From RHLJ01 sp965212165 (lineage in GTDB: Bacteria; Bacteroidota; Rhodothermia; Balneolales; Balneolaceae), in assembly GCA_965212165.1 (NCBI GenBank), contig OZ243096.1, forward strand, positions 248,001-312,000: DNA of 64,000 nt. Direction: 5' to 3'. The position numbers and the translations under genes were made by a program. This document shows, in pieces, positions 17,983 to 28,212 of the stretch (position 1 is its first letter; the number at the start of each line of letters is the position of its first letter). A model generated the notes under the pieces. That model did not search any database. It was not told the origin of the DNA and saw only the letters and a list, made by a program, of their open reading frames with translations.

Positions 17983-20088
17983 TTATTCTTTAAGTTTCTG
18001 AAGAGATTTAATATCGTCTTTTTCTCCAATTATTGAGAGTTCATCTCCTTCCAGCAGTACTGTAACACCATGTGGGATTTTGATTTCACCGTTACGATAA
18101 ATAATAGTGATTAAACTTTGACCCGGGAGTTTAAGATCTTTAATCATTTTCCCGATGTATTGCTGAGTCTTTGTTTTATTATCTAACACTAAACGGATAA
18201 AGCGTTCATCCCGAAGTAATATTTCTCTTAGCTCGCCCTTGTCTTCCGCATTCATCCAACGATCCATGTAGTTCTGTACATCTACCTTTTCAGCTAAATG
18301 TGCAAGCATTCTCAAATGTTGGCCTGTATCATCCTCTGAGCTTATCAAAAACAGAATTGAATACAGTTTATCACTTCCTGACTTATCAGATTTTAAATGC
18401 CCCAACCCTTCTGTTTTGAGTCCCTTTTTAATTCTTACAAGTACCATTTCGGGTTGAATTTCGCCTTCAATTCGGGAATGGTTTAAAGCGACTCCACCAC
18501 CAATTGGTATAATATGTTCTTTATCAAACTCACTGAATATTTTCGTAAGCTCTTTGTCAGTTTTATTTAATTTAGGTGCAAAAAGGTGAGATACTTTTTC
18601 TACAACTTTTTTGTAACTGATAGATGTATCTAAATCTAAAACTTCTGCCCTAGATATCATTTCTTCATATTGATCTTCCTTGCGAAGTCCCTTTTCTTTT
18701 AAAATACCCCGCATCTCAACTTCAAGTCCATGATCTTTATTCTTACCAAGTCGAGCATGAACATGAAAAATTGCCCCTTGCCGATCTACTTTATCAGAGG
18801 CATAATATTTGAACCAAATCACCCCAAATGCACATACAATAATGGTAAATAAAATGGAAAGACCACCCATTTCAAAAATGAGGATTATTGAAAGAATAAT
18901 ACCTGCAATTTGTAACCAAGGATAAAAAGGAGAGTTAAAACCTGGATCATATTCTTTGATTTTACTTTCCCGCATTACAATTACCGCAAGATTTAACAAC
19001 CCAAATAACAATAACTGAAAAGCACTGGCAAGCTTCGCAACCTCTGTAACATTAAAAGCGAGAAGAATAATCACCATCATAACTACTGTACCAAGTACAG
19101 ACCAGTGAGGTGTACCTAATTTTCCAATATTAGCGAACTTTTCATTAATCAATTTATCTCTGGCCATTGCCATTGGATAACGTGATGCTGACATAATTCC
19201 TGCATTCCCAGTAGATGCAAAAGCTGCAACCGCTGCTACAACGATCAAAACTAATCCAATTGGTTCAGGAAGCCAGTGTAAGAAAGCTTCTCCGGCTGTA
19301 GCAACAGGTGTTAAATCTTCCCTGAATTCATTGGGGTCGAGTACCGATACCATAATAAATACACCAACTACATATACAAAAACAGCTGTAATTATAGCAA
19401 GAAACATTCCTAAAGGAATATTCCTATCAGGGTTTTTTACTTCCTCAGCAATACTTGCCACCTTCGTTAGCCCTGCATAAGAAACAAACACCATTCCAAC
19501 AGTAGCAAAAAATCCATAATAACCATCAATAAAAAATGGGGTAAATCTTGTTTTAGTTTGTTCTATCAAGCCTGGTGAGAATACTGCAAACAAGCCCTGA
19601 AGAACATAAAAAATCATTATAGTTACTAAAGCGGCAACTAATATCTTCTGTAGAAAAGTTGTTTCCTTTGCCCCTACTACATTTAAGATTCCAAAAACAA
19701 TAGTCAGAATTACAGCTATTGGAATAATGGGTACTTCAAAAAAGATAGAGATATAAGCTCCCATCCCGATTAATGCAAACGCACTTTTAAGCACCAATGC
19801 TATCCATGAACCAAATCCACCTATAGTCCCTATCATAGGACCTAAACTACGATCAATGATATAGTATGTTCCCCCAGATTTAGGCATTGCAGTGGCCAAT
19901 TCAGCAACACTAAACATAGTAGGTAATACGATTATACCCGAAACTAAATATGCCAAAAATACTGATGGGCCCGTTTGTGCTGCTGCTAAGCCTGGGAGCA
20001 AGAAAAAACCTGAACTGAACATTGCACCTGTAGCAATAGCATACACATCGGATAAACCAAGTTCTTTAGATAATTTTCCGTGACTCAT
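17983..20088 (-). CDS. APC-family amino-acid permease fused to EIIA-like and TrkA-C-like domains (phospho-His retained)
   Basis: 701 residues. Residues about 12-430 form a 12-segment APC permease (GAMFSSGFFLLPG in TM1; EEVKNPDRNIPLGMF in the loop before TM6). After a linker, residues about 490-625 match the PTS EIIA type-2 (mannitol/Ntr) fold: NHSRIEG holds His537 at the phosphorylation position and GQHLRMLAHLAE the second active-site His. Residues about 627-700 resemble a TrkA-C/RCK ligand domain. So transport may be gated by phosphotransfer and by a small ligand; substrate unknown. ATG 20088. A near-consensus TATACTTG sits at 20122-20129. A paralogue lies directly upstream. Confidence 0.85.
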   Translation of the reverse strand: MSHGKLSKELGLSDVYAIATGAMFSSGFFLLPGLAAAQTGPSVFLAYLVSGIIVLPTMFSVAELATAMPKSGGTYYIIDRSLGPMIGTIGGFGSWIALVLKSAFALIGMGAYISIFFEVPIIPIAVILTIVFGILNVVGAKETTFLQKILVAALVTIMIFYVLQGLFAVFSPGLIEQTKTRFTPFFIDGYYGFFATVGMVFVSYAGLTKVASIAEEVKNPDRNIPLGMFLAIITAVFVYVVGVFIMVSVLDPNEFREDLTPVATAGEAFLHWLPEPIGLVLIVVAAVAAFASTGNAGIMSASRYPMAMARDKLINEKFANIGKLGTPHWSVLGTVVMMVIILLAFNVTEVAKLASAFQLLLFGLLNLAVIVMRESKIKEYDPGFNSPFYPWLQIAGIILSIILIFEMGGLSILFTIIVCAFGVIWFKYYASDKVDRQGAIFHVHARLGKNKDHGLEVEMRGILKEKGLRKEDQYEEMISRAEVLDLDTSISYKKVVEKVSHLFAPKLNKTDKELTKIFSEFDKEHIIPIGGGVALNHSRIEGEIQPEMVLVRIKKGLKTEGLGHLKSDKSGSDKLYSILFLISSEDDTGQHLRMLAHLAEKVDVQNYMDRWMNAEDKGELREILLRDERFIRLVLDNKTKTQQYIGKMIKDLKLPGQSLITIIYRNGEIKIPHGVTVLLEGDELSIIGEKDDIKSLQKLKE

Positions 20089-20196
20089 ATAAAATGGGGC
20101 CTTTTAATCTGTTGATTTTTGCAAGTATAAGGAAGTAATGATCCAGAAACGATTCTTAATTAATCCCTTTTATTAGTTATTCAATTAAACAAGTAC

Positions 20197-22287
20197 TCAC
20201 TCTTCCATTTGTTCTTTAAGAATTTTTATATCATCTGGATACCCCAAAATTGACAGAACATCACCAGAATCAAGTACTGTATTACCTTTTGGAATAATGA
20301 TTTCTCCATCTCTTTCAATTATTGCAATAAGACATTCTCCTGGGAGATCAAGCTCCATAATTTGACTTCCAATCCATCGTTCGCTCTTCGAATGTTCCTG
20401 AAGTCGGATATGGATAAAACGTTCATCACTTAGTAAAACTTCTTTAAGTGTATTTTCATCATTTGCATCCTTCCAGCGATTCAAAAAGTCCTCAGCCTCT
20501 ATCAATTCTGCTAAATGACCAATAACTCTCATATGTAATAGAGGTCTGTCGGATGGAGTTACCAAGAATATTAATGCATGAGCTACGCTTTCCTCTTTCC
20601 CTTGTTTTAGTGTGATCCCTTCAACCGATTGAATTGCGACCATTTCAGGAAATTGAGCCTCTTTCATCCGTACAAAATTGAAGTATACTCCATCTTTAAG
20701 TTTTGTAAAGTCTTTATCCAGATCAAATAGCCCTTTCCTTAATTCTTCTCTATCTACGTTTAATCTATTTGAAAGAGAGATTGTCGATTTAAGAATTAAT
20801 CGATCAAAATCTGATTGGTCATTTGTAACCCGATTAACAATTGACCTTGCAATTACTTCCTCATAGGTCAATGATGTATTCATATTTTTTTCGTTAATGA
20901 TTGTCATTAACTCATGCTCTAGAGCTTCATATCTCAACTGGCCTAAACGAGCGTGTATATGATAAATAGCCCCTTGTCGTTTAACTTTTCCATGTGCATA
21001 ATAGAAGTACCAACCTATACATAAAATAACTAGTGTCCCAGTTAAACCAACGGCAAGTAACCCCATTTCTGCGACCAACCAAAGGGAGATAATCATGCCA
21101 GCAATTTGTACCCAAGGATATAAGGGTGATTTATAACCTGGTTTATAGGCTTCAATTTTACTCTCCCGCATCACAATAACGGATAGATTTATTAAGAAAA
21201 AGAGTAGTAACTGAAATGCACTAGCCAATTTAGCTACAGCTTCTACATCAAAAAGTAACAGTACAACTGCCATTAAAAAAACAGTAACAATCACCGAAAT
21301 GTGTGGGGTTTTAAATTTCCCTATTCTGCCAAAAATCTGCCCGAGTAGATTATCTCTACTCATAGCTAATGGATATCTTGAAGCAGACATAATTCCGGCA
21401 TTTCCTGTAGAAGCAAAAGCTGCAATTGCTGCAATCACAACTAGTAGTACACCAGATGAACCTGGCATAATGTCGAGAATCACCTTTGCTCCATCAGCTA
21501 CAGGTGTGAGGCTCTCAAAAAGAATATCTGACGGGAGTACTTTTACTAAAATAAATACACCAACTACATAGACAATTGCAGCAGTTAATAAAGATAGAAA
21601 CATTCCAAGTGGAATAGCTCTATCGGGATTTTGAACTTCTTCAGCAATACTGGTTGCTTTTGTTAAACCCGCATAAGAAACAAAAACTAAACCGATAGTC
21701 GATATAAAACCATTGATACCATTAGTGAAGAAATTATCTTCTTGAAGTGGTGGAAGTATATTTCCTCCAATGTACATGTAATTCAACCCTTGAATAATGA
21801 AAAATGTCATTATTAATACAAGTGTTGCCACTAATACGCGTTGAAGTATTGCCGTTTCTTTAGCTCCAAAAATATTTAGCAACCCAAATGCAAATGTTAG
21901 AACTAGAGCAAGAGGTAAAATTGGAACATCAACAAATAGCGTTAGATAGGCACCCATTCCAATTAGGGCAAAAGAGCTTTTAAATACCAAAGCCATCCAT
22001 GAACCTAAACCACCAATTGTACCAATTAGTGGCCCTAAACTTCGATCCAGAAAATAGTAGGTACCTCCTGCTTTTGGCATTGCTGTTGATAATTCAGCCA
22101 CACTAAACATAGATGGTAGAATCAAAAATGCTGCAGCTAGATAAGCAAGATATACAGCATTACCTGTTTCCATAGCAGCAATTCCAGGAAGAAGAAAGAA
22201 TCCTGAACTAAACATTGCGCCTGTACTTACAGCATATACATCAAATAAGGTCAATTTTTTAGAAAGCTTCTTCCCCTGTTTGGCCAT
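20197..22287 (-). CDS. Paralogous APC-family permease with EIIA-like domain lacking the phospho-His
   Basis: 696 residues, alignable end to end with the next gene (TM1 GAMFSSGFFLLPG, loop EEVQNPDRAIPLGMF, cytosolic KRQGAIYHIHARLG). In the EIIA-like domain the motif is YFNFVRMKE, so Phe538 replaces the phosphorylatable His of its paralogue, while the second His (LLHMRVIGHLAE) stays. The TrkA-C-like domain (about 620-695) is intact. It arose by tandem duplication and has presumably lost phosphorylation control. I use ATG 22287, since the upstream TTG at 22323 adds residues not found in the paralogue. 108 bases separate the two genes. Confidence 0.85.
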   Translation of the reverse strand: MAKQGKKLSKKLTLFDVYAVSTGAMFSSGFFLLPGIAAMETGNAVYLAYLAAAFLILPSMFSVAELSTAMPKAGGTYYFLDRSLGPLIGTIGGLGSWMALVFKSSFALIGMGAYLTLFVDVPILPLALVLTFAFGLLNIFGAKETAILQRVLVATLVLIMTFFIIQGLNYMYIGGNILPPLQEDNFFTNGINGFISTIGLVFVSYAGLTKATSIAEEVQNPDRAIPLGMFLSLLTAAIVYVVGVFILVKVLPSDILFESLTPVADGAKVILDIMPGSSGVLLVVIAAIAAFASTGNAGIMSASRYPLAMSRDNLLGQIFGRIGKFKTPHISVIVTVFLMAVVLLLFDVEAVAKLASAFQLLLFFLINLSVIVMRESKIEAYKPGYKSPLYPWVQIAGMIISLWLVAEMGLLAVGLTGTLVILCIGWYFYYAHGKVKRQGAIYHIHARLGQLRYEALEHELMTIINEKNMNTSLTYEEVIARSIVNRVTNDQSDFDRLILKSTISLSNRLNVDREELRKGLFDLDKDFTKLKDGVYFNFVRMKEAQFPEMVAIQSVEGITLKQGKEESVAHALIFLVTPSDRPLLHMRVIGHLAELIEAEDFLNRWKDANDENTLKEVLLSDERFIHIRLQEHSKSERWIGSQIMELDLPGECLIAIIERDGEIIIPKGNTVLDSGDVLSILGYPDDIKILKEQMEE

Positions 22288-22411
22288 ACTTAATTTTTTT
22301 AAACCGTTGCGTGGTAACTTCAAAATAATAATCAGAATACGAAACTAAATCATTCCCTTTTATATAAATTTTATCAATTAATGTGAACTAAATCTTATTC
22401 AAAAGAGTGTT

Positions 22412-24277
22412 ATGTTCACTCATAGATTTAAGTGGATATTTATGGATGAACATATTTTAATTGGGTTAGCAAGTGTTATTGCCTTAGGTATATCAGCTCA
22501 ATGGTTGGCATGGCGTACAAAATTACCCGCAATATTGATGCTTCTAGCTTTTGGTATTATTGCTGGACCAGTAACTGGTTTCATTGATCCAGATGCACTT
22601 ATGGGCAATCTACTCGGTCCTTTTGTCTCAATTTCAGTGGCTATTATCCTTTTCGAAGGTGGACTTAGTTTAAGTATGTCTGAGTTTCGCAAGATAGGAG
22701 GCGTGGTAATTAAATTGATTACTATTGGAATTGGTATTACATGGTTTCTAGCATCAATTGCTGCTTTTTTATTCTTAGATCTTGGAATTGAGATTTCTGT
22801 TCTTTTCGGAGCCATTCTTATAGTTACAGGTCCAACTGTAATAATTCCGCTTTTACGTCAGGTTCGACCTACTGAAACTGCTGGTTCTGTTTTAAAATGG
22901 GAAGGAATTGTGAATGACCCAATTGGTGCAATGATGGCTGTATTGGTATTTGAAATAATCCTTGCTGGGGGTTTTGAGAATATCTCTGGTAAAGCGGGCC
23001 TTGTTATTGTTACAACAATTGTAGACGGAACTTTCTTTGGAGCACTTGGCGCTGGAATTATGTACCTCGCTATGAAAAGACATTGGCTACCCGATTACCT
23101 CCAAAATCCTGTTACTTTAATGATAGTAATTGCTGTATTCACCGCTTCTAATTCACTTCAGCACGAATCGGGTTTATTAGCAGTGACAGTTATGGGTGTA
23201 ATTCTGGCAAATCAAAAAGCTATTCGAATTAAGCATATTATTGAGTTTAAAGAGAACCTCCAGGTACTTTTAATTTCTACGCTATTTATTCTATTGGCAT
23301 CAAGATTAAAGATTGAACATCTTGAGTATTTCAATATAAATAGCCTTTGGTTTTTACTTGCTTTGTTTTTTGTTGTTCGACCCGCTTCAATATTTGGAGC
23401 AACTTTAGGTTCTCAACTAACATTTAAAGAAAAAACGTTTTTAGCTTGGATGGCACCAAGAGGGATTGTCGCAGCTGCTATTTCAGCAATTTTTGCTCTT
23501 AGACTTGAAGAAGAAGGATACGCCGTGGCTGAACAACTTGTCCCTTATACCTTTATTGTTATAATTGCTACAGTTACTATTTACGGACTTTCTGCTGTTC
23601 CGGTGGCTCGAATGCTTGGAGTTGCTAAACCTCAACCTAATGGGGTTCTATTTCTAGGAGCTCACGATTGGTCTAGAATGATTGCTACAACTTTAAAAGA
23701 ACTTGGTCTAAAAGTTTTAGTAGCTGATTCAAACTGGGAAAATATCTCAAAAGCTCGAAAATCTGGACTTAACACATACTATGGAAATATACTGTCTGAG
23801 TATGCTATGGATGAAATCAGCCTAGATGGAATTGGACATTTAATGGCTTTTACACCCAATGACGAGGTTAACTCACTTGCAGCAATTAGCTTTGCAGAAT
23901 ATTTTGGATCATCAAATGTATTCCAATTAGCTCAATCTGAAACCTCAAAACGCAGAGCCAAAGATTCGAGTGAATTTCTAGGAGGTAGGACTCTGTTCTC
24001 ACCAGAAACAAATTATCAAGCAATTTCTAATTTTGTAAACTCCGAAGTAACTGTGAGTAATACACCTATTACAGATGAATTCACATTTAAGCAATACAAT
24101 AATTTATATGGATCAGATTCAATTCCTATTTTTGTATTGAATTCAAATGAAGAAACTGTTATTCCTTTTGCTGTAGATAATCCCCCGACACCTCAAGCCG
24201 GAGACTCGATTATAGCACTTACTATTTCAAACAAAGAAGAACTTATTCCAACTCAAACTATAGAAGACACGGCCTAA
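22412..24277 (+). CDS. CPA1-type cation/proton antiporter with TrkA-N-like C-terminal domain
   Basis: 621 residues. About 12 membrane segments in residues 10-400, with the exchanger motifs ILFEGGLSLSMSEFR, TGPTVIIPLLRQVRP and EGIVNDPIGA; the ND pair is the ion-binding site of NhaP/NhaK-like antiporters. From about residue 410, GVLFLGAHDWSRMIATTLKELG begins a Rossmann-type (TrkA-N/RCK-like) domain that could sense nucleotide or NAD. It exchanges H+ for Na+ or K+, acting in pH and salt control. ATG 22412 has GAGTG upstream; ATG 22442 (MDEHILIG) is an equally good start. Confidence 0.88.
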   Translation: MFTHRFKWIFMDEHILIGLASVIALGISAQWLAWRTKLPAILMLLAFGIIAGPVTGFIDPDALMGNLLGPFVSISVAIILFEGGLSLSMSEFRKIGGVVIKLITIGIGITWFLASIAAFLFLDLGIEISVLFGAILIVTGPTVIIPLLRQVRPTETAGSVLKWEGIVNDPIGAMMAVLVFEIILAGGFENISGKAGLVIVTTIVDGTFFGALGAGIMYLAMKRHWLPDYLQNPVTLMIVIAVFTASNSLQHESGLLAVTVMGVILANQKAIRIKHIIEFKENLQVLLISTLFILLASRLKIEHLEYFNINSLWFLLALFFVVRPASIFGATLGSQLTFKEKTFLAWMAPRGIVAAAISAIFALRLEEEGYAVAEQLVPYTFIVIIATVTIYGLSAVPVARMLGVAKPQPNGVLFLGAHDWSRMIATTLKELGLKVLVADSNWENISKARKSGLNTYYGNILSEYAMDEISLDGIGHLMAFTPNDEVNSLAAISFAEYFGSSNVFQLAQSETSKRRAKDSSEFLGGRTLFSPETNYQAISNFVNSEVTVSNTPITDEFTFKQYNNLYGSDSIPIFVLNSNEETVIPFAVDNPPTPQAGDSIIALTISNKEELIPTQTIEDTA

Positions 24278-24292
24278 GCCATATTCACTCTC

Positions 24293-25462
24293 ATGTTCAC
24301 AAGTAAAATTGTTAATTCTTTCAAAGAAGACAGTACCCCCTTTTATTATTATGACTTAAATCTACTACGCTCTACGCTCGAAGAAGTAAAGAAGCATGGT
24401 ATTTCAAAAGGATACCATATTCATTACGCGTTCAAAGCAAATCATCAACCTAGAATTTTAGATGAAATCCGAAAAGCTGGGCTCCATGCTGATTGTGTAA
24501 GTGGAGGTGAAGTACAACGTGCACTAGATTGCAATTTTAACCCTTCTCAAATTGCATTTGCTGGTGTAGGAAAAAGAGATTCTGAAATTAAACTAGGTCT
24601 CGAAAATGATATCTTCTGCTTTAATGTGGAGTCTGGTCAAGAGCTACGTGTGATTAATGATCTAGCTGCAAAAATGGACACGGTAGCTAAAGTTGCGTTG
24701 CGATTAAATCCCAATGTGAATGCTAAAACACATCATTATATTACCACTGGACTTAAAGAAAATAAGTTTGGTATCAATGGGTTGGATTTAGAACAGATTC
24801 TTGTTGATTTGCCATCTCTACATCATGTTAAAGTGATTGGAATCCACTTTCATATTGGGTCTCAGATTCAAGAATTGAAACCATTTCAAGAACTTTGTGA
24901 TCGGGCAAATCAATTAAACGACTTATTCGAGGAAAAAGGATTCAATCTTGAAGTCATTAATGTAGGAGGTGGATATGGGATTGATTACACGAATCCAGAT
25001 TCAAATTCAATTCCTGATTTTGAGAGTTACTTTAACTTGTTTGAGAAATACATCAAACTAAAACCACATCAATCACTTCATTTTGAACTGGGAAGATCTA
25101 TAGTTGGACAATGTGGAAGCCTAATTACTCAAGTTCTTTTCACTAAAACAGGATTAGAGAAAACTTTTGCTGTGGTTGATGCTGGTATGACTGAACTTAT
25201 ACGCCCAGCTTTATATCAAGCTATTCATAATATCGATGTATTGACAAGTACATTACCGAAAAAGAAATACGATGTAGTAGGACCAATTTGTGAAAGTTCT
25301 GATACCTTCCGAAAAGATCTTGAATTAGCTGAAGTGGAACGCGGTGATTTATTAGCCATTCGTAGCGCCGGCGCTTACGGTGAAGTAATGAAAAGTCAGT
25401 ATAACCTCCGACAAGGAATTCATGCAGTGTTTTCGGATGATTTATTGGATGCTGGAAGTTAA
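24293..25462 (+). CDS. lysA: Diaminopimelate decarboxylase
   Basis: Last step of lysine synthesis: PLP-dependent decarboxylation of meso-diaminopimelate. 389 residues. YHIHYAFKANHQP carries the PLP lysine near residue 45; HFHIGSQI, NVGGGYGIDY and ELGRSIVGQCG are the barrel motifs; GPICESSDTF has the catalytic Cys of the partner subunit; RSAGAYGEVMKSQYN closes the fold. It follows the antiporter by 15 bases and lies 1.4 kb from lysC, the first enzyme of the same pathway, with a convergent flavoprotein gene between. Confidence 0.95.
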   Translation: MFTSKIVNSFKEDSTPFYYYDLNLLRSTLEEVKKHGISKGYHIHYAFKANHQPRILDEIRKAGLHADCVSGGEVQRALDCNFNPSQIAFAGVGKRDSEIKLGLENDIFCFNVESGQELRVINDLAAKMDTVAKVALRLNPNVNAKTHHYITTGLKENKFGINGLDLEQILVDLPSLHHVKVIGIHFHIGSQIQELKPFQELCDRANQLNDLFEEKGFNLEVINVGGGYGIDYTNPDSNSIPDFESYFNLFEKYIKLKPHQSLHFELGRSIVGQCGSLITQVLFTKTGLEKTFAVVDAGMTELIRPALYQAIHNIDVLTSTLPKKKYDVVGPICESSDTFRKDLELAEVERGDLLAIRSAGAYGEVMKSQYNLRQGIHAVFSDDLLDAGS

Positions 25463-25477
25463 ATCTTGGAATTGGAT

Positions 25478-26695
25478 CTAGGATCTAGCTTCTAGTTTAC
25501 CAGCAATAAAGCCTGTTGTCCACGCAGCTTGAAAGTTGAATCCACCCGTTACACCATCAATATCTAAAACTTCACCGGCGAAATAGAGATTAGGGCATAC
25601 TTTACTATGCATCGTTTTTATATCAATATCTTGTAAACTAATTCCACCACAAGTAACGAATTCCTCCTTGAAAGTCGTTTTTCCTGAAACTTGGTAATCA
25701 TCATTCATCAAAACATGAACTAGTCTATTAATATTTTTCTTTCCCATATTACCCCAGATCATAGTATCGGAAATTTCAATCTTACTTAATAAAAACTCCC
25801 AAAGTCGACCAGCTAGTGCAAATGGATTTACATTTTGCACTTTCTTCTTTGGGTTTCGATAAACAGTACGATCTAATATTTCACGAATTTCATGCTCGGA
25901 TTTCTCACCTGTCCAATTCAATAGTGCTTTAAACTGATAATCTACTTCATGCAACAATCTAGCTCCAAAAGCAGATAGTTTTAGTATTGCAGGACCACTC
26001 ATTCCCCAATGTGTAATCAAAAGAGGTCCAGAACTTTTGAGTTTTGTTCCCATCACTCGAACTGTAGCCGGACTTGCAACTACTCCCATCAGTTCTTTAA
26101 TCCGCTCATTTGGCATGTTAAATGTAAATAATGAAGGAACTGGTTCCTCGATTTCATGCCCTAATTCACGTAACCAATTAAATCCCTCAGTACGTGGACT
26201 TCCACCCGTTGCCACAATTACCTTATCGACTACTTTTGTCTCTCCATTCTTAAAACTTATTGTATAACAATCATCATCTACACTTAGTTTTTTTATCGGT
26301 GACTTAGTTTTAATACCAATGCCAAGTTTTTGAACCTCCCCCATCAAACAATCGATAATAGTTTGGGAGGAATCAGTAGTAGGAAACATTCGACCATCTG
26401 CTTCGGTTTTTAGCTCAACTCCACGCTTTGAAAACCATTCTATAGTATCTTTTGGGGAAAAGATTCCAAAGGCTTTCTTTAGTGGTTTCTCGCCTCTAGG
26501 ATAGAACTTAACAAGCTCACTCACTTTGAAACAGTGATGGGTAACATTACATCTCCCGCCTCCAGACACTTTTACTTTCGCGAGAAGTTTATCCGACCTC
26601 TCATAAATTGTGACTTGAGCCTCAGGATGATGAACCTTTGCTGAAATAGCGCTAAAAAATCCGGCAGCTCCGCCACCGATTACTGCAACTTGCAT
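25478..26695 (-). CDS. HI0933/YhiN-family flavoprotein
   Basis: 405 residues. N-terminal FAD-binding motif VIGGGAAGFFSAISA, then KVSGGGRCNVTH, the VATGGSPRTEG strand and the C-terminal FAGEVLDIDGVTGGFNFQAAWTTG segment identify the HI0933 family (NAD(P)/FAD-dependent oxidoreductases; some members are called aminoacetone oxidase). The physiological substrate is unsettled. ATG 26695. It runs convergently to lysA (15 bases between stops) and divergently from lysC across 141 bases. Confidence 0.9.
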   Translation of the reverse strand: MQVAVIGGGAAGFFSAISAKVHHPEAQVTIYERSDKLLAKVKVSGGGRCNVTHHCFKVSELVKFYPRGEKPLKKAFGIFSPKDTIEWFSKRGVELKTEADGRMFPTTDSSQTIIDCLMGEVQKLGIGIKTKSPIKKLSVDDDCYTISFKNGETKVVDKVIVATGGSPRTEGFNWLRELGHEIEEPVPSLFTFNMPNERIKELMGVVASPATVRVMGTKLKSSGPLLITHWGMSGPAILKLSAFGARLLHEVDYQFKALLNWTGEKSEHEIREILDRTVYRNPKKKVQNVNPFALAGRLWEFLLSKIEISDTMIWGNMGKKNINRLVHVLMNDDYQVSGKTTFKEEFVTCGGISLQDIDIKTMHSKVCPNLYFAGEVLDIDGVTGGFNFQAAWTTGFIAGKLEARS

Positions 26696-26836
26696 TTTTT
26701 CTTGTCAAGATAAGCTTTCTTTTGAAAGCCTTTTTGGGCAATTAGTTAAATATCTGAATTCACTTAAAACTTTATATCCTAATAAGAATGCAATCCGATT
26801 TAAGAACTCTTATTTTCCACGCCATAATTATTATCT

Positions 26837-28198
26837 ATGAATATACACGTACTTAAATTTGGCGGTACATCTATGAATGATCACCAAACCTGGAAACAGG
26901 TTTTGGACATCATAAAGAGATACGAATACCCTGTAGTTATCGTATCCGCTACTGCTCGCACAACTCGTCAGCTTATTGAATCCGCAAAACTAGCTACCTT
27001 AGGCAATGTGGAAATGGCTAATAAAATTGCGATGGCCATACATGACCGTCATAAAATCTTAGTTGATGAATTTCTAAAAGAGCATCCACATCCTAAGAAC
27101 CCTCTTATTAAGGAGAGCTGTGATAAAAAACTTAATGAGCTCATTAATAAGCTGAAGAAGCTCTTGGAGTATGTAGCAAAGAAAGGCGAGTTGGAAGATA
27201 GCATGAAAGATTCCATTGCAGCTATCGGCGAACAAATTTCCTCATACTTATTAGCTCAATGTGGACTTGCCGTTGATATGCTTACGCAATGTATTGATGC
27301 TAAGAAACTCATCAAGACAGATGCAGAATATGGAAACGCTAACCCAAACTTAGCGTTAATAAATCAGAAATCAGGAGCAATTGAAACCATTTTAGATAGC
27401 GGTTTCACTCCCATTATTGGTGGTTTTTATGGTGAAGCTCCTAATGGAACAACCACAACGTTAGGATTTGAAGGTTCTGATTATTCAGCTAGCCTAATTG
27501 GTGGAGCTCTTCATGCTCAAGCTATAGAAATTTGGACTGATGTAAGTGGAATTTATACAAGTGACCCGCGATTTATTACTGATGCAAAACTAATCCCAGA
27601 GCTTAGTTATTTTGATGCTACCGAAATGGCTTATTTCGGTGCGAAGGTATTACATCCATCAACATTGAAACCGGCGCAGGAACGAAATATCCCTGTTTTT
27701 GTCAAAAATATGTTCAAGTCTGAGGATGATGGAACAAAAATAATCCGTAAAACTGACCAAACTCATGTTGTATTAGCAATGTCATTTAAAGAAGACATGG
27801 TATTGTTAACGATAAGCGCTTATGAAACTGTAATGGGTTACTCGTTTCTAACCAAAGTATTTGCTGTACTAGAAAAGTATCGTTTAGCTGTTGATGCAGT
27901 CAATACAACTGAAGCATCAGTTACTATTGCTCTTTCTGATTCTAAAAAGTTGAATCAGCTTTCAAAAGAATTAATAGAAGTTGGAACGGTAAGAGTAGAG
28001 CAAAATAAAGGTCTAATTAGTTTAATTGGCTGCACTTTATCAAAAGTGGATGAATTAACACAAAAAGTATTTTCATCAATGAAATCTGAAGAAGTTGATA
28101 TGATTACCTTCACAAAAGAAAAACGCATTCTCAGCTTTGTTGTTAATGAAGATAAGTTAATTAAAACTGCTCAAAACATTCATACAACTCTTTTTTAA
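26837..28198 (+). CDS. lysC: Aspartate kinase (monofunctional)
   Basis: Phosphorylates aspartate, the entry into lysine, threonine and methionine synthesis. 453 residues. KFGGTSM at the N-terminus, GFYGEAPNGTTTTLGFEGSDYSA-type nucleotide segment (residues about 198-220) and IWTDVSGIYTSDPR are kinase motifs. Two ACT domains fill residues about 310-453, so feedback inhibition by lysine or threonine is expected. There is no homoserine dehydrogenase fusion, unlike ThrA of many Bacteroidota. The 141-base upstream gap is too short for a lysine riboswitch and I see none. Confidence 0.95.
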   Translation: MNIHVLKFGGTSMNDHQTWKQVLDIIKRYEYPVVIVSATARTTRQLIESAKLATLGNVEMANKIAMAIHDRHKILVDEFLKEHPHPKNPLIKESCDKKLNELINKLKKLLEYVAKKGELEDSMKDSIAAIGEQISSYLLAQCGLAVDMLTQCIDAKKLIKTDAEYGNANPNLALINQKSGAIETILDSGFTPIIGGFYGEAPNGTTTTLGFEGSDYSASLIGGALHAQAIEIWTDVSGIYTSDPRFITDAKLIPELSYFDATEMAYFGAKVLHPSTLKPAQERNIPVFVKNMFKSEDDGTKIIRKTDQTHVVLAMSFKEDMVLLTISAYETVMGYSFLTKVFAVLEKYRLAVDAVNTTEASVTIALSDSKKLNQLSKELIEVGTVRVEQNKGLISLIGCTLSKVDELTQKVFSSMKSEEVDMITFTKEKRILSFVVNEDKLIKTAQNIHTTLF

Positions 28199-28212
28199 TA
28201 ATAACTCCATTA

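Noticed and set aside
26696..26836. Possible lysine riboswitch before lysC
   Set aside because: The gap is 141 bases, divergent genes share it, and no riboswitch core or terminator/antiterminator pair is visible.
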